A stretch of DNA of 64,000 nt from Sarcocystis neurona (Eukaryota; Apicomplexa; Conoidasida; Eucoccidiorida; Sarcocystidae). Within the stretch, counting starts at the first letter, position 1, and each line of letters begins with the position of its first letter. The position numbers were made by a program, and so were the translations under genes. The stretch lies in NCBI GenBank assembly GCA_000727475.1, contig KL647302.1, positions 1,373,234-1,437,233 of the forward strand. Reading direction: 5' to 3'. The notes beneath the pieces were generated by a model. The model was not told where the DNA came from and ran no database searches. It saw only the letters and a list, made by a program, of their open reading frames with translations. Of this stretch, positions 58,401-64,000 are shown in pieces.

Positions 58401-60088
58401 TGAGGAGGAACTGGTGAGTACTGACATTGTCCGTAGCCATCACTTGGGAAGCTCATATGTACTGTGTCAACAGATGCCACATTACTTGTAAGAGGGCCCG
58501 CCGACAAATTGTGGCGCGACGGAGCCATCTCGTGGCGGGTGATCGGGGGCTGACGAGAGGGCTGTAGATAAGTGCTTGAGTGCTTCTTGTTGTCACGTTC
58601 ATCAGAAGGTAAACGGAAATCTCTAGCACCATCAGGCGGAGGACGAGCTGCAAAAGCAGTACGGCGTGTGGATATTGGGCTGGTGCCTGCATGTCTGGTA
58701 TGAGACCTGTCTATTGTTGACGCATTTGTCGCACCCTGATGCCACGCCGGTGCTGCTACGCAACGCGCAGGAGAATGTTGGGCTTGGAAGGGTAGCTGCG
58801 CGGTCACAACATCATGAGTGGTCCAGCTGTCACGAGGGAACAGCCTTTCTCGTGCGCGGGCAGCCACCTGATATTTTGCAAGAGAAGACCGACGTACAGG
58901 TCCGATATCAGCACTCGCAACACTCGTGCTGGGCATTGCGTTCCAGTGCGGAGCTTGTGTGGATCGATCAAAAGGAGCTTGAATGCCGTGCTGCAGCCGA
59001 GACGGGGTGCACCCGTGAGTGGCGCGCCCATCATGAGGTGACCTTGTTATCGTCAGGGAGAAGGCCGTACGCACCTCTAGGAGTGAGGACACAGCGCCCG
59101 TACCTGTTGTGCGCCCGTGTGTGGCCCGCTCATCGCGTGATGGTCGTGCTCTTCTCGGGGAGCGGGCCGCGCGCTCTTCTCTAAATGAGGACGCAGCGCC
59201 CAAACCCATTGTGCGCCCGTGTGTGGCGCGCTCACGCCGAGATGATCGTGCCCTTTCCGGGGAGAAGGCCGTAGACTCTGCTCCAAATGAAGACGCGACA
59301 CCCGTACGTGTTGTGCGGACGTGGGTGGAGCACTCACGGCGAGGCGTTCGTGCTGTTGTCGGTGAGAAGGCCACACGCTCTTCTCGGAGTGAGGACACAG
59401 CGGTCGTACCTGTTGTGCGCCCCTGTGTGGCACGCTCATTGCGAGATGATGGTTCTCTTCTCGGAAAGAAGGCCGTAGGCTCTGCTCCAAATGAAGACGC
59501 ACCGCCCGCATTACTTGTGGGCTCGTGTGTGGCACGCTCAGCGCGAGATGATCGTGCTGTTGTCGGGAAGAACGCCGCAGGCTCTGCTCTGAATGATGAC
59601 GCAACGCCCCTACTCGCTGTGCGCCTGTGGGTGGTACGCGCGTCGCGAGTTGGTCGTGTTATTGTCCGGGAGAAGGCCTCAGGCTCTTGTCGAAATGAGG
59701 CTGCAGCTCCGGTACTTGTTGAACTGAGCTTTGATCTAGCATTCCACAAAGGAGGTGGTCCGTGTCGGGCTGCGGGAGGGCGGATGTAGTGCTGCGAGTG
59801 AGGACATGCGCGTTTTTGTGCAGAGTTCCTTTCGTGAGAAATTACTATCTCTTCCACACCGCTAGGCGGTGGACGAGCAGGGGGAGCAGCACCCGCTAAT
59901 CTGTTGGAGGCGGCTGTAGCGTGTTCTAGCGGACTCAACGCGTATCGGCCTGCTACGCGTTGGCCGCTGTATGAAGTCTGAGCAGCTCCCCATGAATGTG
60001 AGGCGAGCCTCTCACGGTGTAACTCGTTCTCTCTTTCCGTGTCCCCTGTGCTACCACGATGCAGCTGTTTTTCTTTCTGTCTGCTCAT
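49469..60088 (-). CDS. Giant ubiquitin-specific protease (C19 family deubiquitinase)
   Basis: Two exons on the minus strand, 60088-54488 and 53983-49469, joined in phase 0 across a 504-bp intron. They encode 3371 residues. USPs are cysteine proteases that remove ubiquitin from proteins. Seen in order: seven 34-residue repeats at about 128-365; a long Ala/Pro/Ser-rich region with an acidic serine tract; the Cys box GLVNLGKTCSFNALLQ with Cys1628 and oxyanion Asn at -5; QHDAEL joined across the intron to DVEEVWRF; TLEECL; CxxC pairs CSMC and CHYC typical of the zinc-binding fingers; LPQLLVLQLQR; the His box EHQGRSGTGGHY with His3013; WWEVND (Asn3237/Asp3238); QAYLLIYELE; and a basic tail rich in RKR. 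The core is therefore complete but interrupted by very large insertions. The Cys-box context recalls USP30-type enzymes, but I would not name an orthologue. The basic C-terminus suggests a nuclear location. Confidence 0.93.
56640..56785. repeat. Acidic serine-rich tract in USP exon 1
   Basis: On the minus strand this codes for a mix of Ser, Thr, Asp and Glu (SSSSSSTSSSTSDSSTSS and onward). The tract resembles a casein-kinase-2-type phosphorylation region and lies between the N-terminal repeats and the Cys box. Confidence 0.85.
58993..59707 (-). repeat. Seven tandem 102-bp repeats encoding 34-residue units in the USP N-terminus
   Basis: The units share the pattern ASSF-x-AE-x-xAF near their start and ERATHGRT near their end, with Arg/Ser/Pro-rich middles. 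The period is 34 residues and all seven copies are in frame, at residues about 128-365. Copies 5 and 6 keep ERATHGRT exactly; the outer copies are more diverged. Confidence 0.92.
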
Positions 60089-63000
60089 GGTGCTGCAGTT
60101 TTTTCATCAGAAGCTCAGCGGTGACTGAATTATCTGACCCCTCTCTTGAAGGCGCACAATCGGTGACACGCCACAGTACTTTGAAGGATTAACCTACACG
60201 ATCACATAGGCGTGCTAACTGTGTGCGATACCCTGTTGTCGAGTTGAAGAGCACCGCTTCTATGTTGATGCCAGGCACACAGGGTACATAACCCGGGAGG
60301 GCACGTCGAGAAGACAAACAGCATTTCTTGAGTGTGCCCCTTCAAAGAGGTTCAAGAGTGTCGAAACGTGTTGGACAGCGCTTGCGATCAGGCTTCGTAC
60401 AGCAGACAAGGAAGATAGAGCCTTACACTGCAGAACAGCACCGTGACAGTTGCACGTCTCACCGTGCAGCGCTGCTACTGCTCCTGCTATGTGTGCAGTT
60501 GCAGAGGTGGGCGAGCGGCCAACGCTGTGGCCGACTGCAGTCTGTGTACTTGTATGAAGTATATATCGAGACTTGCAAATTTACGAGCAAAGAATAGTCC
60601 TACCGAGAGAGAAAGGCCAGACAGACGAAAGAAAACACGGAGGCAACGTTGAGACAGCGCAAAGAGAGATAAGATCTGAGCCCAGCAAGCAGACACTAGG
60701 TATGAGCCAAGCACGCAGAGACCTTAGTTGTGTAACGGCTATAAACTTTTCACACGCGTAGTAGTAGGGATATTTTCCGTGTACGTGGCTCGAAAGAGTT
60801 AGGCAAAAATAGGGGAAAAGCGGTGGTGACGAACATTCCCCGCGCTGCACGCTCGAGACTGCTCGTGCGTGACTTGCAACTAGAAGAAGCAGCTACGAGA
60901 TTTGAACTGCTCGCACGTTATTTCTTGTCTTTGGGTGCGTTAGTCAGCCGCCAGTCACTACTCCAAAGCTCGAGCAGCTGTGGTGAGCATTATTATCTGT
61001 GCTGACATCGCCGTCTGACAGACGACATTTGCACCGTGCAGCAAGATTTCGTTAGCAACTATCTGCTTTCAAGTCTCCGTGTCTAGTTCAGGTGGTTGAA
61101 CAGCTTCAGACAGGAATCGACCATTATCTAGGTCAATGCAAGGCTAACAGGAACCTTAAGACACGCACCACTGGTACTGCACCTAATGCACACTGGATTA
61201 GGATATTTTGTAGTGGAAGTCGGTAACCGTCATCAAAGCGTCTTATCAGCATGGTAGTGTTCAAGTAGGTGATGGACCGCTTCTTCCTGCGGTCACCGGG
61301 TTCTAGGGTTCATATCAACTCACTGTGTTTCCAGGGCTGCTGAATTCCCACGTTATTCAACGTCGGCAATCAAACAGGAATGTCCCAATGAGGCAGTTAT
61401 GCGATGGTATACTGTTAGCGGCAAATAATGCTGACCTTATTCATGGCAGACCTGCCCGTGTTGCCCACCGCACAAAGATGATGCAGCGCGCCACGTGATT
61501 GGTCAAACTGAAGCGCGTAGCACAGATTATACCAGGTGACTCGTCTGAAAGAGTCAGGAGACGACTTTAACATCAGCGGAGGAGAAAAACCGCAGGCGTT
61601 CACTAGCGTGAGACCTGAGTGCGCAGGTGCACATAGGGTAGCGCCGGAAACGTGTCAAAAGGGGAACAAAGAGGAACAAGGAAGCTTGCGGGCAAGGCCG
61701 ACACCGTTACCTTGTGCGAAGGCGAGGTGTCGGACCTGGCAAACATGTAGCTCAAATGCTTGTAAAGCGGGGGGCTTGGTAGTTGTACAGTATACACGGG
61801 AGGTTAGACTGTTAATACGGGGGAACGTTAGATTGTCACACTGAAGAGACGCGTGTGTCAGTCAGCAGTGGAGATCTACAGGCAGGACCTTAGTAGCAGT
61901 GAACTTTGTTTATAATAGTTGTAGGCAGAGAGTGTGGAGAGGCGGATTACTACGATGCGCACACGACGGGTCGAGACTGGCGCGGGTTGCGGTGAGTAGA
62001 AGAGGCAGCTTCGATCGGATGAGCCACAGACGGAACAAGCCCCACGAATAACATCGACGCTAAGCGTGCGTGGCAGCTCTTCACACGTTTTAGACAGTTG
62101 GTGGTACGGACGGCCTCCGAGCACTTGCGAGAAGTGTGGTACAAGCAGACACACCAAGGGCAACGCGAGCGCCAATTTGTCAAGGCTTTTCTCAGTTGCC
62201 TTCAGACGGGCATTTGTCCATCGCAAAAATGTCTATGTCATCCACCTGTTCTATTTCACTCTTTAATGTCTGTACGGGTGAGTCGTTTTGCGGCAAAGAA
62301 CTACTTCACACTACAGTGTACGAGATTACTTCGTCTATGCTGGAGGGGGTAGGGCTTTCGAAATTCTTCCCCTGAGCTGACTGGTTGGTCACGTATCTAA
62401 AGCGTGCGGAAGTTTTCCGGTTGGCAGCGTAATAAAACAGATATTCGTACGTGTTGAAGCCCGACAAGAGTGCGCTGGTCGGTGCAGTCTATGATGCACA
62501 TGCCAGAACAGCAGCGGCGGCTTATTATATGCCTGACCCCGTTTACTCCGACATCGAAACTCGATAGTTTCCCTCGCGCTGGCCTCTTGTAGGGGGGTAG
62601 GACCTGATGGAAGGTGAGGTCCCACGTTTCACTGCATTACTCAAAATGGTTCACGGCTGCGTTTTAGGGTCCCCGAGACAGACTTTGCACCAACGGTTTT
62701 GTTTCCTCTCCTCAAACCTGGAGACCTTATCAACGTGATGCCCTCAAGCGCATCGGTTATGCAAAGCGCGGGACACGCATTCCGTCGCCGGGATCGTCTG
62801 GCAGAGGTCAAAATTAAAAATGACTGGCAGCTCTTCACAGCGAGAGAATCACTAAGAATGGGAAACGCAGTGCCTGCCTGCGCCTGTAATGGTGCTTCAG
62901 CGTACACACCCGGGGGTGACACAAGCATAGAATTCTTCCTTGTGACGTATGAATGTACGTCTATGCGTGTATACACATGCACGTAGGAAGAAATACGCGT

Positions 63001-64000
63001 GGCTGTGACTTCTAAAAATCTATGCACACCTAGGCGAACGTATGCCTGTGCTATTATGGAGACAGGGAACGGACACGAGGCAACTATGTGCATACGCATA
63101 TACACGATTCTGTTGGCCTTGATTTTTATGTATGTGTGTTAATGTGTGTGTGCCTGTGTGTGTCTAACACGCATGCGCTTCAAACCCCCGGGCTACGTAT
63201 AAACGCGTACACGTGTATACGCGTAGATATATGCGTATGTGCAAAATGCACGCGGGTACATTTGTACAAATATGCTTCCGTGAATGTATGGATATAGATC
63301 TACACACGCACATATGTATCGGTACACGCAAACGCATTTTTGTGGAACCAAGTTGAATTATGGCGCATGCACGAAGTGTGAAGAGAGTTCGTGTCCCGCA
63401 GACTTCAGTTGTTTCTGACGGTAAAACTGCTCTGCGGTCATTCCGCTTGTCGTGAACCCAGGCGTACGAGGAAAACTGCAGCCACTCACCAGAATTCCTT
63501 CGATCCAAATTGTATGGCCCCCCTCTGAGTCGCACGTACAGTTTTATGTATTTAAGAATGCGACATGGTACACGAGTGTTCAGTCTGAGCTGGCCGCTCG
63601 CACAACAGGTCCACGCCTACCTGCGTGTATCTGCACGTGTCTAGCTCCACACACGTCTAGGCCAGTTGTGGCACATGTTGCACTCGTACAGAGGAAACAA
63701 CAGCGCGCGTCTGGAAACACACGCGGACTCGTAGTCGTGTGGCATCATCATACCACGTAGTCTATACCGAATACATTTGATGAACACGTTGTTACCACCC
63801 ATGCATAGCTTCAGACATATATAATTGACTGCAAGCTAATGTACTTAGCCGCGGGCAAATGTTCCAAGCCACCTGCGTTGCTCTCGCCGCGCACTTCAAG
63901 CAAGCAGTATGTGGGCACAGGCTTGTTTAGTGAACCACACTCTATCTGCGCGTACACATATGCCTACGTGTATCCATCGGCAAGGGGGAAAAAAGTATTT
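60089..64000. other. Upstream flank of the USP gene and right edge, no gene assigned
   Basis: The left end should contain the USP promoter. The ATG at 60088 has a good context with A at -3. Frames are short and unrecognised. A possible exon with a strong GTGAGT donor lies on the minus strand at about 63495-63535, but its reading frame is unclear. TG/TA/CG alternating sequence resumes at about 63090-63330. Confidence 0.45.

Noticed and set aside
59109..59789. 226-codon plus-strand frame over the USP repeats
   Set aside because: It is the complement of the 102-bp repeats. The minus-strand frame is continuous with the catalytic domain.

Overview
The window looks like nuclear DNA of an apicomplexan parasite, most probably an eimeriid coccidian such as Eimeria or Cyclospora. 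The evidence is GAPDH and Rab11A sequences of coccidian type, including the two-residue S-loop insertion typical of apicomplexan GAPDH. Further support comes from very large proteins with serine-rich and other low-complexity insertions, tiny exons spread over long introns, and 4-8 kb gaps between genes. The species cannot be fixed from the sequence alone. No prokaryotic operon, CRISPR array, rRNA or convincing tRNA is visible.

Five protein-coding genes can be supported. (1) 514-13933, plus strand: an SNM1/PSO2-type metallo-beta-lactamase/beta-CASP DNA nuclease. I rebuilt it from 11 exons whose splice phases all agree, giving 818 residues. Its last exon adds a long tail with a PCNA-binding (PIP) box, a polyserine tract and a terminal SUMO-interaction-like motif. 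(2) 18533-25871, minus strand: Rab11A GTPase, seven exons, 219 residues. (3) 33555-36354, minus strand: glycolytic GAPDH, two exons, 342 residues. (4) About 41740-45014, plus strand: an unrecognised nuclear-looking protein of more than 1000 residues, with its 5' end unresolved. (5) 49469-60088, minus strand: a giant two-exon ubiquitin-specific protease of 3371 residues. Its catalytic Cys and His boxes are separated by about 1400 residues, and its N-terminus carries seven 34-residue repeats.

The layout alternates. SNM1 and Rab11A converge on 13934-18532. Rab11A and GAPDH lie on the same strand, separated by 25872-33554. GAPDH and the unknown gene diverge from 36355-41739. The unknown gene and the protease converge on 45015-49468. 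The last 3.9 kb has no confident gene. Introns of SNM1 and Rab11A are full of TA-rich, alternating purine-pyrimidine microsatellites and CTG/CAG-rich patches. The 26-38 kb interval is nearly free of such TA arrays.

The genes do not form one pathway. They cover crosslink repair coupled to PCNA, endosomal and cytokinetic membrane traffic, glycolysis and deubiquitination. The most interesting material is the PIP/SIM tail on the SNM1 nuclease, the repeat-bearing giant deubiquitinase and the orphan gene at 41.7-45 kb.
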